DNA of 64,000 nucleotides from JANNNF01 sp963772935 (GTDB taxonomy: Bacteria > Pseudomonadota > Alphaproteobacteria > Rhodobacterales > Rhodobacteraceae): assembly GCA_963772935.1 (NCBI GenBank), contig CAVYZK010000003.1, forward strand, positions 1 to 64,000. Reading direction: 5' to 3'. Shown here piece by piece: positions 1 through 9,260 of the stretch; within the stretch, counting starts at the first letter, position 1, and the number at the start of each line of letters is the position of its first letter. Below the pieces are notes generated by a model. The model ran no database searches. It was not told the DNA's origin and was given only the letters and a program-made list of their open reading frames with translations. The position numbers were made by a program, and so were the translations under genes.

Positions 1-2986
1 TGGCACGATGATGGTCAAGGGGGCGAGGCAGCCTTCGTTCAGCGGGATGTCGTTGCCGACCAGGGTGCGGAAGACATAGAGGACAGCGGCCCGGGTGACG
101 GCCGGGGGGGCGTTGTAATTGCCGTTGTGCTGCGGGCTGGTGCCGGTGAAATCGACCATCGGCAGCGGGCTTTGTGGTCGACGCGTGATCGGCACCTTGA
201 TCTGGGAGCCGTCGTCCATCGGGTAGGTGAACTGGCCGTCTGCAGATCGGCGATGACCTGGCGCACCGAGTCCTCGGCATTGTCCTGCACATGGCCCATG
301 TAGGCGGTGACGGATCCGCCCCGATAGGCCTGCACGACGCGCAGCAGTTCGCGACGCCCGGTTTCATTGGCGGCGATCTGGGCCTTCAGGTCGGCCATGT
401 TCTGGTCGGTCGCGGCAAGGATAGGGACCGGAGGCGAGCAGGGCGCGGGTCTGTCCTTCGCGCAACTGGCCTTGTCCGACCAGGGTGAACAGGTCGATCA
501 GCACGCCTTCTTCCGAGATATGGCGGCTGTCGGGCGGGGAGGAACCGGGTGTGCGGCCGCCGATATCGGCATGGTGGCCGCGTGACCCGAGCCAGAAGGC
601 GGGGGTGTCGCCGACAAACACCGGGGTGATCACGGTGACATCGGGCAGGTGGGTGCCGCCGTTATAGGGCGCGTTCAGCATGTAGGCGTCGCCCGGTTCG
701 ATCGTGCCCGCCATCGCGCTGCATCACCACCTTGACGCATGCGGACATCGACCCCAGATGCACCGGCACATGCGGGGCGTTGGCCACCAGATCGCCGCTG
801 GCGTCAAAGATGGCGCAGGAAAAATCGAAACGTTCCTTGATGTTGACCGACCATGCGGTGTTGGCCAGCGTCGCCCCCATCTGATCGGCCACCGACATGA
901 ACAGGTTGCTCATCACCTCCAGCAGCACCGGGTCGGCCGTGGTGCCTGCGGCGGCGGGACGGGCCATGGCCTCGGTGCGCTCAAGGATCAGGTTGGCCAT
1001 GCGGGTCGATGCGGGCCGGCCAGCCCTGGTTCGACCACAGTGGTGCCCGTCGCCTCGGTGATGATGGCGGGGCCGGGGATGTGGGTTTCGCGGCCAAGGG
1101 TGGCGCGGGGGTAAAGGGGCACGTCGCGCCATGCGTCCTGCGTCCAGATGCGAATCGTGGTGACGGGGGCGGTACCTTCCGGGGCGGGCATATCGGGCAG
1201 ATCAGCGCCGTCACCGATCGCCTCGACAGCTCAGCATCTCGAACCAGCAGGGCGCGTTCGGGCGAGATAAAGCCAAACCGCGCCAGATGGGCGGCCTCGA
1301 ACGCGGCCTGCATGGCGGGGCATGCGGCCGAAAGGCCACCTCCAGCGGCTGATGCGACCCGTCATAGCGCAGATGGGCCGGCCTCGATGCGCTGGGAGTG
1401 CACACCCTGGGCGGCAAGATCGGCCGCGGCCTCGGCTGACAGGGCCGCCATCCGCGCCTCGGCCTCCTCGGACAAGGGGGCATCGAACTGCACCTCGCGC
1501 AGGCTGCGCGATTTCGGCCAGCCCCATGCCAAAGGCGGACAGCACCCCGGCAAACGGGTGGAGGAACACCCGGCGCATCCCCAGCGCATCGGCCACGGCA
1601 CAGGCATGCTGCCCCCCGGCCCCGCCAAAGCATTGCAGGGTATAGCCCGTCACATCATGGCCGCGCTGGACGGATATCTTCTTGATCGCATTGGCCATAT
1701 TGTCGATGGCGATGCGCAGAAACCCGCGGCCACCTCCTCGGGCGTCTGCAACGGCGCCGGTGGCGCGGCAATCTCGGCAGCAAGGGCCGTAAACCCGCGC
1801 CCGCACCACAGCCACATCCAGCGGCTGATCGCCGCCCGGCCCAAAGACCGCCGGAAAATGCGCCGGGTCAAGACGGCCCAGCATCACGTTGCAATCGGTG
1901 ACCGTCAGCGGCCCGCCACGACGATAGCAGGCAGGCCCCGGATTGGCCCCGGCACTTTCCGGCCCCACCTGAAACCGCCCGTCGCGAAAGGTGCAGATCG
2001 ACCCGCCCCCTGCCGCCACGGTGTGAATATCCATCATCGGCGCGCGCATCCGCACGCCGGCCACCTCGGTTTCAAACGACCGCTCATAGACGCCCGCATA
2101 ATGGCTGACATCGGTCGAGGTGCCGCCCATGTCAAACCCGATCAGCCGGTCGAACCCCGCCGCCATGGCCGTGCGCGCCATGCCGACGATGCCGCCCGCC
2201 GGGCCGGACAGGATGGCATCCTTGCCCTGAAACCGCAGCGCCTCGGTCAGCCCACCGTTCGACTGCATGAACAGCAACCGTTCCGTGGCGCGCCCAATGT
2301 CCAGCGCGCCTTCGACCTGCGCCACATAGCGGCGGAGGATGGGCGACAGGTAGGCATCGACAACGGTGGTATCGCCGCGTGCCACCAGTTTGGCCAGACG
2401 GCTGACACTGGTGCGACAGCGACACTTGGGTAAAGCCCACCTCAACCGCAATCTGCCCAATCCGCTGTTCATGCACGGGATTCAGGTAGCCGTGCATCAG
2501 CGCCACCGCCACGCTGCGCAAACCGCGCGCATAAGCGGCCTGCAAGGCCGTGCGCGCGGCTTCTTCGTCCAGCGGCGTCACCTCGGCCCCGTCGGCATCC
2601 AGACGGCCCGTCACCTCGGCCACGGCCTCGTGCAGCAGATCGGGGCGGCGGATGTGCAGGTCGAACAGGGCTGGCCGGGCTTGGGTGCCGATGCGCAACA
2701 GGTCTGCGAAGCCTGCGGTGATCATCAGCAGCACCCGCTCGCCCCGACGTTCCAGCAGGGCATTGGTGGCCACCGTAGTGCCCATCTTGACCGCCGCAAT
2801 CGCGCCATCCGGGATGGGATCATCCGACCCCAGCCCCATAGCCTCACGTATGCCCTGCACCGCCGCATCGGCGTAGCGTTCGGGATTTTCTGACAGCAGT
2901 TTCAGCACCCGCACCGCACCATCCGGCGCGCGCGCGACCACGTCGGTGAAGGTGCCGCCCCGGTCGATCCAGAATTCCCACGCCAT
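1..2986 (-). pseudogene. Fused HyuA-HyuB type 5-oxoprolinase/hydantoinase, reading frame broken many times, 3' end outside window
   Basis: ATP-dependent amidohydrolase family that opens 5-oxoproline or hydantoin rings. The N-terminal HyuA half starts at 2986 with WIDRGGTFTDVVA (actin-like ATPase start) and holds GFDMGGTSTDVSHYAG and GGAGGQHACAVA. It runs without a stop through GTTVVEPG into a HyuB half (VNIKERFDFSCAIFD, VANAPHVPVHLGSM, YPMDDGSQIKVPITRR), so this was one fused gene of the eukaryotic-oxoprolinase layout. The frame changes near 2412, 1795, 1725, 1505, 1375, 1320, 1215, 1030, 710, 400 and 243. Between breaks the protein is well conserved and free of stops, so the lesions are either recent decay or sequence error at a contig end. 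The start at 2986 was chosen because it begins the conserved ATPase motif; a GTG/ATG at 3013 would only add nine residues. Substrate cannot be told from sequence. Confidence 0.8.
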
Positions 2987-3064
2987 ATGAATTGCCCCCG
3001 CCGCTGTGCCCATGCGTGATCTAACCAGCAGGGGGCGTCAAGACGGGGTGTAGCGCCGCCCATC

Positions 3065-3125
3065 CAAAGCGCTTTCAAAAGAGTTGCGGGTTTCATCACA
3101 TTTTGCAGGCTCAAAGCGGTTTCAA
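3065..3125. promoter_or_regulatory. Pair of LacI/GalR-family operator-like sites in the divergent intergenic region
   Basis: Two 14-base sites, CAAAGCGCTTTCAA at 3065-3078 and CAAAGCGGTTTCAA at 3112-3125, differ at one base and start 47 bp apart. Their core AAAGCGCTTT with a central CG is the usual look of LacI-family operators in alphaproteobacterial sugar regulons (family knowledge). A weak promoter, TTGCGC at 3127, 17-base spacer, CATTTT at 3150, lies right behind the second site and faces the ThuA-like gene. No LacI-type regulator is encoded in the window, so the regulator is inferred. Confidence 0.5.
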
Positions 3126-3202
3126 CTTGCGCAACCCGGGGCAGAGCGACATTTTCAGCCGCAAACCTGCCCTTGGGCAACTGTATCTGAGAGGATCAAG
3201 AC

Positions 3203-3988
3203 ATGACCATCCGCGTGACCGTGTGGGGCGAAAACGTCCACGAACAAAAGAACAAGGTGGTGGCCGAAATTTACCCGACCGGCATGCACACCTGCATTGC
3301 CGATGCGCTGAACCGGGATGCAGGGATCACGGCCAGCACGGTCACGCTGCAAGACCCTGACCACGGGCTGACGGTGGACAAGCTGGCCGCGACCGATGTG
3401 CTGATCTGGTGGGGGCATGCGGCGCATGGCGACGTAGAGGACCGGATCGTGGACCGGGTTTGCGAGGCCGTGCATGGTGGCATGGGCATCATTTTCCTGC
3501 ATTCGGCGCATTTCGCCAAACCGTTCAAGCGGCTGATGGGCGCGCCTTGCAACCTGTCCTGGCGTGAGGCGGGAGAGCGGGAACGGTTGTGGGTCACCTC
3601 GCGCAACCACCCGATTGCGGCGGGTCTGCCCGACCATTTCGAGTTGGAGAATGAGGAGATGTATGGCGAGCCGTTTGGCGTGCCCGAACCGATGGAGACG
3701 GTCTTCATCAGCTGGTTTCAGGGTGGCGAGGTGTTCCGCTCTGGCCTGACCTACAAACGCGGGGCGGGCAACGTGTTCTACTTCCGCCCCGGGCATGAAA
3801 CTTACCCGACCTATCACGATGCCAATGTGCAGAGGGTTATCCTGAACGGGGTGAAGTGGGCGTTCAACCCGGCACCCCGCATCGCCAACCCCAATGATGC
3901 GCCGAACACTCCGGTGGACAAGGCGTTGGAGCCGATCACCGAACGCGGCCCCCGTCTGCACCATGACGGCGAAGCGGGGTATCGCTGA
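3203..3988 (+). CDS. ThuA-like domain protein (trehalose-utilisation family)
   Basis: 261 aa, cytosolic, no signal peptide. It has the ThuA glutamine-amidotransferase-like fold signature: N-terminal TIRVTVWGENVHEQ, then VLIWWGHAAHGDV and GGMGIIFLHSAHFAKPFKRL, ending in FRPGHETYPTYHDANVQRVI and GVKWA. ThuA proteins act in catabolism of trehalose and other disaccharides, but the chemistry of most members is not known. The start is supported by a purine-rich AGAGGATCAAGAC before ATG. The stop overlaps the start of the next gene by one base (TGATG), so the two are translationally coupled. The neighbouring dehydrogenase makes a thuAB-like pair, yet no thuEFGK sugar transporter is present, so a trehalose role is only a possibility. 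Confidence 0.8.
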   Translation: MTIRVTVWGENVHEQKNKVVAEIYPTGMHTCIADALNRDAGITASTVTLQDPDHGLTVDKLAATDVLIWWGHAAHGDVEDRIVDRVCEAVHGGMGIIFLHSAHFAKPFKRLMGAPCNLSWREAGERERLWVTSRNHPIAAGLPDHFELENEEMYGEPFGVPEPMETVFISWFQGGEVFRSGLTYKRGAGNVFYFRPGHETYPTYHDANVQRVILNGVKWAFNPAPRIANPNDAPNTPVDKALEPITERGPRLHHDGEAGYR

Positions 3989-5043
3989 TGCAGCCAGTAC
4001 GGATGCTGATCATCGGCACGGGGGGCATGGCGGCCAACCATGCCGCGTGCTTTGCGGCCATTCCGGGGGTCAGCGTGGTTGCAGGGGTGGACACGCGGCC
4101 CGACCAACTGGCGCGGTTCCGCGAAACGCATGGCATTCCGCATGGCTTTGGGTCGCTGGATGAGGCCGTGGCCTGGGGCGAATTTGATGCCGTCACCAAC
4201 GTGACCCCTGACGCCGCCCACTATGCCACTACAATGCCGGTGCTGGCGGCAGGCAAGCATATCTTGTGCGAAAAACCACTCGCCACCAATGCGGCCCATG
4301 CAGTTGCGATGGCAGATGCGGCGGCGGCGGCGGGCGTGGTGAACATGGTCAACCTCAGCTATCGCAACGTGCCTGCCTTGCAGAAGGCGGCACAGATGGT
4401 TGCAGAGGGGGCCATCGGGCAGGTCCGGCATTTTGAGGCGTCTTATCTGCAAAGCTGGCTGACCCAGCCCGCCTGGGGCGCGTGGGATACCGAGGCGCAG
4501 TGGCTGTGGCGGCTGTCTACTGCGCATGGGTCGAAGGGGGTGCTGGGGGACGTGGGCATCCATATCCTCGACTTTGCCACCTTCATCGCCGGGATGGACG
4601 CGGCGGAAGTGTCGTGCCGCCTTGCCACCTTTGACAAAGCGCCGGGGGGTCGGATCGGCGACTATGTTCTGGACGCGAATGATAGTGCCACTATGCAGAT
4701 CGTGCTGTCGAACGGCGCGCTTGGCACCGTGGCCGCAACCCGCTTTGCCAGTGGCCACATGAACGACCTGCGGCTGCGGATTTACGGGGTCACCGGCGGG
4801 CTGGAGGTGCTGTTCGAGGGGGGGCACAGCCGTCTGCGAGCCTGCCTGGGGGACGCGCTGCCCCGCGCCGAATGGCATGAGGTGGACTGCCCGGTGCCGC
4901 CCACCATCTATGAACGCTTCATCGCGGCGATCCGTGGGGAAAGTGCGGCCACCCCCGATTTCGCACGCGGGGCGGCGCTGCAACGCCTGCTGGACCGGGC
5001 CGAGGAATCGTCGGTGCAGGCGGGCCTCAGTCTGGCGGTGTAG
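3988..5043 (+). CDS. Gfo/Idh/MocA family NAD(P)-dependent oxidoreductase
   Basis: 351 aa sugar or inositol dehydrogenase family protein. The N-terminal Rossmann fold shows LIIGTGGMAANHAA (G-x-G-x-x-A type), the hallmark CEKPLATN motif follows at about residue 94, and the C-terminal half is the beta-sheet substrate domain. Family members oxidise or reduce polyols and sugars, often at C3. It starts inside the stop codon of the ThuA-like gene, the same order as thuA-thuB in rhizobia, where ThuB is a dehydrogenase of this family. The composite palindromic element that follows (5063-5103) probably ends the transcript. The real substrate is not visible in the sequence. Confidence 0.85.
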   Translation: MQPVRMLIIGTGGMAANHAACFAAIPGVSVVAGVDTRPDQLARFRETHGIPHGFGSLDEAVAWGEFDAVTNVTPDAAHYATTMPVLAAGKHILCEKPLATNAAHAVAMADAAAAAGVVNMVNLSYRNVPALQKAAQMVAEGAIGQVRHFEASYLQSWLTQPAWGAWDTEAQWLWRLSTAHGSKGVLGDVGIHILDFATFIAGMDAAEVSCRLATFDKAPGGRIGDYVLDANDSATMQIVLSNGALGTVAATRFASGHMNDLRLRIYGVTGGLEVLFEGGHSRLRACLGDALPRAEWHEVDCPVPPTIYERFIAAIRGESAATPDFARGAALQRLLDRAEESSVQAGLSLAV

Positions 5044-5062
5044 CCTTTGCGGCATAGGCAGA

Positions 5063-5133
5063 CGGGGGTTTCACACCCCCGCGCAGGTTTGTGCCAAACC
5101 TGCTTCCCCCGCGGGATATTTATGCCAAAGTGA
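5063..5133. repeat. Composite intergenic palindromic element of Rhodobacteraceae type, with terminator-like stems
   Basis: Two adjacent stem-loops follow the dehydrogenase stop. CGGGGG (5063-5068) pairs with CCCCCG (5076-5081) across TTTCACA, and GCAGGTTTG (5083-5091) pairs perfectly with CAAACCTGC (5095-5103). Then comes CCCCCGCGGGATATTTATGCC with CAAAGTGAA to 5133. I recall GGGGGTTTCACACCCCC and a G-rich GATATTT block as recurring between genes in this family; that is memory, not a search. The element likely ends transcription and touches the possible ATG of the SIS gene at 5134. Confidence 0.55.
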
Positions 5134-5172
5134 ATGGGTAAGCAGGGGGGCGGGTTTTTGGATCACAAGGCT

Positions 5173-5715
5173 ATGGCAGCCCGGGCGGCGGCCGAGATCG
5201 GCGCGGCTGTGGCGGGCGTTGACCCGGCGCAGATGAGTGCGTTTGCAGGTGCCATCCTCGCGGCCCGCCGGATTGCGCTGTATGGGGTGGGGCGCGAAGG
5301 GCTGATGATCCGGGCGCTGGCGATGCGGCTGTACCACCTGGGGCTGGACGCGCATATGGTAGGCGATATGTCGACGCCGCCCATTGGCCCAGGCGATCTG
5401 CTGTTGGTCAGCGCCGGGCCGGGGGATTTGTCCACCGTCAACGCGCTCATCGGGGTGGCGAAGGCAGCGGGGGCGCGAACCGCCTGCGTGACCGCCCAGC
5501 CAGACGGCCCCGCCCCACGAGCCTGCGATACGGTGCTGGTGATCCCGGCGCAGACCATGGCGGATGATCAGGGCGCAAAGGTCGCCATCCTGCCGATGGG
5601 GTCGGTCTTTGAGGGCGCGCAATTCCTGACGTTTGAACTGCTAGTCCTGATCCTGCGCGACCGGACCGGCGACAGCGCCGAGGCGATGCGGGCGCGGCAT
5701 ACCAATCTGGAGTGA
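5173..5715 (+). CDS. SIS-domain sugar-phosphate isomerase, 6-phospho-3-hexuloisomerase-like
   Basis: About 180 aa single SIS domain protein. Motifs: RRIALYGVGREGLMIRALA (phosphosugar-binding loop), GDLLLVSAGPGDLSTV (the serine-rich sugar-phosphate pocket), and MGSVFEGAQFLTFE (the C-terminal catalytic region). The length and layout fit HxlB/PHI-type isomerases that interconvert 3-hexulose-6-phosphate and fructose-6-phosphate, but no hexulose-phosphate synthase is present, so another ketose phosphate is equally possible. I take the ATG at 5173 (AAGG seven bases upstream). The earlier in-frame ATG at 5134 sits against a repeat element and lacks a ribosome site. Probably acts downstream of the ThuA-like and dehydrogenase genes in one sugar route (inference). 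Confidence 0.7.
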   Translation: MAARAAAEIGAAVAGVDPAQMSAFAGAILAARRIALYGVGREGLMIRALAMRLYHLGLDAHMVGDMSTPPIGPGDLLLVSAGPGDLSTVNALIGVAKAAGARTACVTAQPDGPAPRACDTVLVIPAQTMADDQGAKVAILPMGSVFEGAQFLTFELLVLILRDRTGDSAEAMRARHTNLE

Positions 5716-5800
5716 GTGCAAAGCAGAGAAATGGCGAATTGTTGCTCCATTCAACTCCTAGCTTCGCAAATATTGGTGCTGGCGGTTAAAAGGATAGCCC

Positions 5801-6166
5801 ATGCGTTACGCCATGAAAATTTCGGCGGCAGCGGTTGTAGCCGCCCTGTACACTCCGTCTTACGCAGAGGATGGTAAGGAATGGTGGGTGATCGTTGGCT
5901 ATGTTGATCATCAACCCTTCGTGTGGGACGACGCAGTCTTACCAAAAGCCAATCGTCTGACTAATCAACTCGCAGCATGCGGACTAGTTGCTTTTTGGGA
6001 TTTTTCTGGCAAATTTGAGGGATTAGGAACGAAGGATCGGGGCACCGTAATTGTGATCAGTTCATCGAGTGGGCTAACAAAAGCCGTCGCCTCCGGGCTT
6101 CTCGCAGCAGCTAGACCATGTGTGCCGGATGCCTATATCAAACGCGCTCATTACACCGGAGAATAA
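5801..6166 (+). CDS. Small secreted protein of unknown function
   Basis: 121 aa and not recognised. The first 22 residues (MRYAMKISAAAVVAALYTPSYA, a basic start, a hydrophobic core and an A-x-A-like end) read as a Sec signal peptide cleaved before EDGKEWW, giving a periplasmic product of about 99 aa. Two cysteines remain (in LAACGLV and ARPCVPD) and could form a disulfide. AAAAGGAT precedes the ATG. The gene and its flanks (5716-6222) are visibly richer in A and T than their neighbours, and it sits at the 3' side of tRNA-Arg, a common site for acquired DNA. I found no integrase and no repeated tRNA end, so transfer is only a suggestion. Confidence 0.6.
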   Translation: MRYAMKISAAAVVAALYTPSYAEDGKEWWVIVGYVDHQPFVWDDAVLPKANRLTNQLAACGLVAFWDFSGKFEGLGTKDRGTVIVISSSSGLTKAVASGLLAAARPCVPDAYIKRAHYTGE

Positions 6167-6222
6167 GGATATCAACTGCATTCGACCAAAGATTTTTGGC
6201 TGTTACAGAATGTACTATGGAA

Positions 6223-6299
6223 TGGTGGACCCAGAGCGATTCGAACGCCCGACCCTCAGATTCGTAGTCTGATGCTCTATCCAGCTGAGCTATGGGTCC
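6223..6299 (-). tRNA. tRNA-Arg (anticodon ACG)
   Basis: A 77-base cloverleaf on the minus strand: acceptor GGACCCA pairs with TGGGTCC, the D-arm is GCTCAGCTGGATAGAGC, the anticodon stem TCAGA/TCTGA encloses loop CTACGAA (anticodon ACG), and the T-loop is GTTCGAATC. CCA is encoded (6223-6225). A34 is expected to be edited to inosine so that CGU, CGC and CGA are read. Confidence 0.97.
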
Positions 6300-6353
6300 A
6301 CTACGCGGCGATGTAGCGGGAGCGGCGCGGCATTGCAAGGGCGAAAACGAGGG

Positions 6354-7812
6354 TTATGCAATCTCGGCGGGATCGGCTGCTTTTGGCAGGCGGATCAGGA
6401 ACTCGGTGCCTTCGCTGTCGCTGCGGATCAGGTCCAGCTTGCCGCCGTGGCCCGCCACGAGTTCTGCCGCAATCGCAAGGCCAAGCCCCACGCCGCCTTT
6501 CCGCGCGCCGCCCTGAAAGGCCGCGAACAGATGCTCGCGCGCTTTGGCGGGCAGACCGGGGCCTGTGTCACCGACGCGGAGCCACCAGTGGGTGGCGTCT
6601 TCTCCCGCTGCGATTTCGATGGTGCCGCCCTGCCCCACGGCCTCAATCGCCTGCCGGGCATTGCGCACCAGATTGGCCAGCACGCGGAACAATTGTTCAT
6701 GGTCAGCCCGCAGATACAGGTCAGGGGCCACGTCTATCACCACCGCCACCGGTGATTCCGTGCCCAAGCCTTCGCCATCCGCCACATCTTCGACCAGCCT
6801 GCGCAGGGCAAAGCGTTTCAGCGACGGCGGCGGTTCTTCGGCCTTGCCAAAGGTCAGCGTCGATTCGCACAGGGCCACAGCCCGGCTGATGGAATTGACC
6901 AGCTTGGGCGCAGACCGGGCCACGGCGGGGTCGGTGCTGCCCTCAATGCGGTCGGCGAACAGTTGGGCGGTGGTCAGGATGTTGCGCAGATCGTGGCTGA
7001 TCTTGGCGACAGCGCCGCCGAGTTGTGCCAAGCGCTGCTTTTGCCGCAAAGCGCCGGTCAATTGGGTCTGCATGGTGGCGAGGGCTTCTTCGGCGACACG
7101 CAATTCCGCAACCCGCGCCGTGGGGGCGATCACGCGGCGGGCGTCCTCGGGGGCCTCGGCATAGGCCTGCATATGCAGCACCACCCGACGGATCGGCACC
7201 ACCAAGAGCCGCTGCACCGCCAGAAACAGCAAAAACCCCGTTACGGCGGAAATCAGGGCCGACAGGGCCAGAATCCGTACGCCGTAATCCACCATCGCGT
7301 CGCGCAAGGGTTTGGTCGGCATGGTGATCTCGATCAACTCCCCGCCCGACTGCACCGGATTGCCGATCACCCGCACGATTCGGTTGGTGGGGTCGACGAG
7401 GCAGACAAAGGCATCGCGGATCAGTTCCCACGGGCCAGCCATCCGCAGGTCGTAGCTTTCGTACACCTCTGCCGGCAACGGGCGAGGACAGAACCAGTTC
7501 ACGCACCTCATTGCGGCGCAGCACGACGTTATAGACGCCCGCATTGCGCAGCAGTTCGGCCTCCAGTTCCGGCATGATCATGTCTTCGGTGGCCAGCTGG
7601 GTCAGGGCGGCAATCTGCGCCATCTTGAGCCGTTCGAGCATCACATCGGCGCGAAAGCGCGCGATGGAGGGCACAAAGATCAACACTTCGGCCAGCATGA
7701 CAAAGGCCACGGTCAGCAGCAGGAACCGCCCTGAAAGGGTGTTCAGAAACCCGCCCCGCCCTGCCTGCACCCAAAGCCCCTTTTCCCGTTGGCCCGACCC
7801 TCTGCCCCACAC
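6354..7812 (-). CDS. Membrane sensor histidine kinase (single-base frameshift)
   Basis: About 485 aa. From the N-terminus: a membrane segment (about 25-50, FLLLTVAFVMLAEVLIFVP), a periplasmic sensor region, a second membrane segment (ILALSALISAVTGFLLFLAV), a HAMP linker, the phospho-acceptor box AKISHDLRNILTT, then an ATPase domain with N-box LANLVRNARQAIE, G1 DTGPGLP and G2 GGVGLGLAIA. All catalytic parts are present. The frame shifts once at a three-base run, 7480-7482; removing one base joins the two halves cleanly (LVLSSPLPAEVYES). This is probably a sequencing error. The start is GTG at 7812. No response regulator is adjacent, so this is an orphan kinase with unknown signal. Confidence 0.85.
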
Positions 7813-7843
7813 CTCTGGGCATCCGCCGTGCTGCCAGTGTGTG

Positions 7844-9259
7844 TTACGGCAGAAACCGCTGTATCTGTCGCACCACCCACTTCACCTTAGCGTTACCAAA
7901 CAGCTGAGGGGAAAAATAGGTTCCCGCCGCACGTTTCGACAGTTCGCCATAGGTCGGGTATGGGGCGACCATACCGGCGATGGCCGACATTTTCAGCCCG
8001 GACGACAGGGCGAGTGCCCAAAGGCCGATCAGTTCGCCAGCCTGCGGTCCCACAATCGACACACCGACCGGGCGGCCCCGCACGACCATGACCTTGATCA
8101 ACCCGCGGGCCTTATGGTCGGCAATCGCGCGGTCGTTATGGGCCAGATCGGCGCGCACCACGGTCAGGGCGTCGCCGTGGGTCTTGCGGGCGTCGGCCTC
8201 TGTCAGGCCCACCTGCGCCAGTTCGGGGTCGGTATAAGTGACCCATGGTATCGCCTTGGTGCTGGTGCGGGCGGGCAGGCCCAGCACCACCTGCCGGATC
8301 ACGATGCCCGCGTGATACCCCGCCACATGGGTAAACTGCAGCCCGCCCGCCGCGTCGCCCACGGCATAGACCCGGCGGTTGGAGGACCGCAGGCTGGCAT
8401 CCACCGTCACCGCCTTGCGGGTATAGCCTACGCCAGCGGCCTTCAGGTTCAGCCGGTCCAGCGCCACCTGCCGCCCGACGGCCAGCAGCAGATGGCTGCC
8501 GGTGATCTGACGTCCGCCCAGATCAAGTGTAATGGCCCCCGCTGTGCCGGACACGGCGGCAACCGATGTATCCTCCAGCACCACCACACCTTCCGCCCGC
8601 AAGTTTGCCAGCACCACGGCGGCCATTTCCGGGTCATCGCGCCCCATGGCCTTTGCCCCTTCGACCACCGTCACCGCACAGCCCAACCGCCGGTGCGCCT
8701 GCGCCATTTCCATGCCAATCGGCCCGCCGCCGATGATCAGCAGATGGTCAGGGCGGTCACGCAGCGCAAAGATCGTCTCATTGGTCAGGTAGGGCACCGC
8801 GTCCAATCCCGGGATGGGCGGGATGAACGGCCTGCTGCCGGTGGCGATGATGAAACGGCGGGCGGTGATCGTATCGGACCCGGCCTTGATTTGGGTTGGC
8901 GACAGGAACTCCGCCCAGTCACGGATCACTTGTACGCCAAAGCCTTCAAAGCGTTCCTGACTGTCTACCGGGGCAATGGTGGCGATCACCTGCGCCACAT
9001 GGTCTTTCACGGCGGCAAAATCGACCGCTGGTTCAACCGGGGCAATGCCGAACGCCGCGCCAGCCCGCATCGCCTGTGCCGCCTTGCCCGCGGCCAGCAG
9101 CGCCTTGGACGGCACACAGCCCGCGTTCAGGCAATCGCCGCCCATCTCTCCGGCCTCGATCAGCACCACCTTGGCACCCATCTGAGCCGCCCCTGCCGCC
9201 ACCGACAGCCCGCCCGACCCCGCCCCGATGATGCAGATATCCGTGGTGATATGCGCCAT
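7844..9259 (-). CDS. FAD-dependent pyridine nucleotide-disulfide oxidoreductase (mercuric reductase/dihydrolipoyl dehydrogenase family)
   Basis: 471 aa. The FAD-binding start is DICIIGAGSGGLSVAAG, followed by the redox-active disulfide in GGDCLNAGCVPSKALL (C-x4-C). The NAD(P) Rossmann motif is LLIIGGGPIGMEMAQ, the second FAD motif is RVYAVGDAAGG, and the C-terminal dimer domain contains PWVTYTDPELAQVGLTE. There is no N-terminal heavy-metal domain and no C-terminal CC pair as in true MerA, so a mercury role is unlikely. It follows the TVP38-type membrane protein after one base, an arrangement I recall in other bacteria, where the pair is thought to form a membrane-linked redox unit. The substrate is unknown. 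Confidence 0.85.
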   Translation of the reverse strand: MAHITTDICIIGAGSGGLSVAAGAAQMGAKVVLIEAGEMGGDCLNAGCVPSKALLAAGKAAQAMRAGAAFGIAPVEPAVDFAAVKDHVAQVIATIAPVDSQERFEGFGVQVIRDWAEFLSPTQIKAGSDTITARRFIIATGSRPFIPPIPGLDAVPYLTNETIFALRDRPDHLLIIGGGPIGMEMAQAHRRLGCAVTVVEGAKAMGRDDPEMAAVVLANLRAEGVVVLEDTSVAAVSGTAGAITLDLGGRQITGSHLLLAVGRQVALDRLNLKAAGVGYTRKAVTVDASLRSSNRRVYAVGDAAGGLQFTHVAGYHAGIVIRQVVLGLPARTSTKAIPWVTYTDPELAQVGLTEADARKTHGDALTVVRADLAHNDRAIADHKARGLIKVMVVRGRPVGVSIVGPQAGELIGLWALALSSGLKMSAIAGMVAPYPTYGELSKRAAGTYFSPQLFGNAKVKWVVRQIQRFLP

Positions 9260-9260
9260 G

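Noticed and set aside
5716..6299. An integrated island with att sites at tRNA-Arg
   Set aside because: No integrase gene and no direct repeat of the tRNA 3' end could be found near 5716-5800; only the low GC content remains, which is reported as such.
7844..9259. A mercury-resistance (merA) gene
   Set aside because: No N-terminal metal-binding domain, no C-terminal CC pair, and no merR, merT or merP nearby.
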